Of a DNA stretch of 22,286 nt, positions 21,724 through 22,286 are shown piece after piece. Origin of the DNA: Acanthamoeba sp. SK_2022b (Eukaryota; Discosea; Longamoebia; Acanthamoebidae). Under the pieces are notes generated by a model. It did no database searches. It was not told the DNA's origin and worked only from the letters and a program-made list of their open reading frames with translations. Each line of letters opens with the position of its first letter. The first letter of the stretch is position 1. The stretch lies in assembly GCA_027943245.1 (NCBI GenBank), contig JANDJZ010000809.1:1-22286 (forward strand). Reading direction: 5' to 3'. Position numbers and translations under genes: made by a program.

Positions 21724-22167
21724 GGTCTTCTCTCAACGATGCCGACTGCGAGCAGAGCAGGGGAGGGGAAGGGAGATTTGCAGGTAGAGGTAGCGAAATA
21801 GTCAGCCCCGAGCCCAAGCCTCTCCAATTCTTAGAACATCGATGGAAAATGGAGAAAAGGAGGGGAGGGGGCCACTATACCGCAAACTCCTCCTCTCCAG
21901 GCGCCCGCTGAAAACACTCAACCTGCCTCGATCGATCAATCGACAGCTCAACGGCCTAATTTGCACGAGCAGAGTTTCTCGATGTGCGCGAGCCGTGCTT
22001 GCGGTGTACGTTTTGGCGGGACCACATTCCCAGTTTTTACCCCCAGCCCTCTGTCAATCCACAACGGACATCGCAAGAAAATCAAAGGAAAACCTTGACT
22101 GCGACAAAGAAAACCTGCTACGCAAACCCCGTGCCGGCATCTACACTCGGGCGGTGTGCACGACGCG
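21724..22167. promoter_or_regulatory. Upstream region of SAP gene and of a possible divergent gene
   Basis: These 444 bases contain no convincing coding exon. They precede the SAP gene start on the minus strand and a possible plus-strand start at 22168. A purine-rich stretch (about 21850-21870) and an ATCGATCGATCAATCGA-type short palindromic run (about 21930-21945) are visible. Promoter function is inferred from position. Confidence 0.35.
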
Positions 22168-22286
22168 ATGCAGCATCTACGAGGTAAGTGTCCTCCTCGT
22201 GTGTGCAGTTTCCTCTTTGTCGAATTTTCTTTTGTTTAATCGTGAGATGCTGATATCTGGCCGACGGTGCTGGCAGGGCGATTTGC
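22168..22286 (+). other. Possible 5' end of a plus-strand gene (partial)
   Basis: An ATG at 22168 is followed after 16 nt by a strong donor (GAG|GTAAGT, exon end 22183). An acceptor-like TGGCAG ends at 22276, ten bases before the window edge. Joined, the frame stays open (starting MQHLRG), but too little is present to identify a product. An alternative is that the exon extends upstream in another frame from about 21984. Confidence 0.25.

Noticed and set aside
21984..22187. 67-aa plus-strand ORF at the right edge
   Set aside because: No domain or conserved pattern is visible; only the donor at 22184 suggests real exon sequence, and the frame is undecided.

Overview
This is eukaryotic nuclear DNA from a compact, intron-dense, GC-rich genome. 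Short introns (about 60-150 nt) interrupt almost every gene, coding exons are GC-rich, and genes lie close together on both strands. Protein families, exon style and CA/GT microsatellites suit a free-living amoebozoan such as Acanthamoeba. That assignment is inference; no sequence search could be run. Gene models were spliced by hand from GT-AG (occasionally GC-AG) sites, using reading-frame continuity and family motifs. All seven complete models close to an integral number of codons.

Layout, left to right. (1) Minus, about 5521 to beyond the left edge: PIKfyve/Fab1-type phosphatidylinositol-3-phosphate 5-kinase with FYVE, chaperonin-like and Cys-rich regions; the kinase domain lies outside the window. 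(2) Minus 7834-5868 and plus 8408-10104: two head-to-head paralogs of an unrecognised alpha-helical family, each with nine exons and the same intron phases. (3) Minus 12209-10241: secreted purple acid phosphatase with a complete metal-ligand set. (4) Minus 12563-12493: tRNA-Pro(AGG). (5) Plus 12907-13963: histidine phosphatase (phosphoglycerate-mutase-like). (6) Plus 14075-16044: TFB1M/KsgA-type rRNA adenine dimethyltransferase. (7) Minus 18163-16125: Glu/Lys-rich low-complexity protein with a short Cys-containing tail. (8) Plus 18435-18505: a second tRNA-Pro(AGG), in the opposite orientation. (9) Plus 18591-19254: Swi5-type recombination mediator with an N-terminal extension. (10) Minus 21723-19708: SAP-domain protein. 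(11) Plus, near 22168: a possible first exon of a gene running off the right edge.

The genes do not form one pathway. They are housekeeping functions: endosomal phosphoinositide signalling, secreted phosphatase, mitochondrial rRNA modification, recombination, chromatin or RNA binding, and translation. The most unusual features are the divergent paralog pair, the inverted tRNA-Pro copies that each sit between head-to-head genes, the GTAC-type splice donors, the sense-oriented T/A-rich intron islands, and simple repeats that abut or form splice sites. I found no prokaryotic-type system, CRISPR array, transposon or viral gene.
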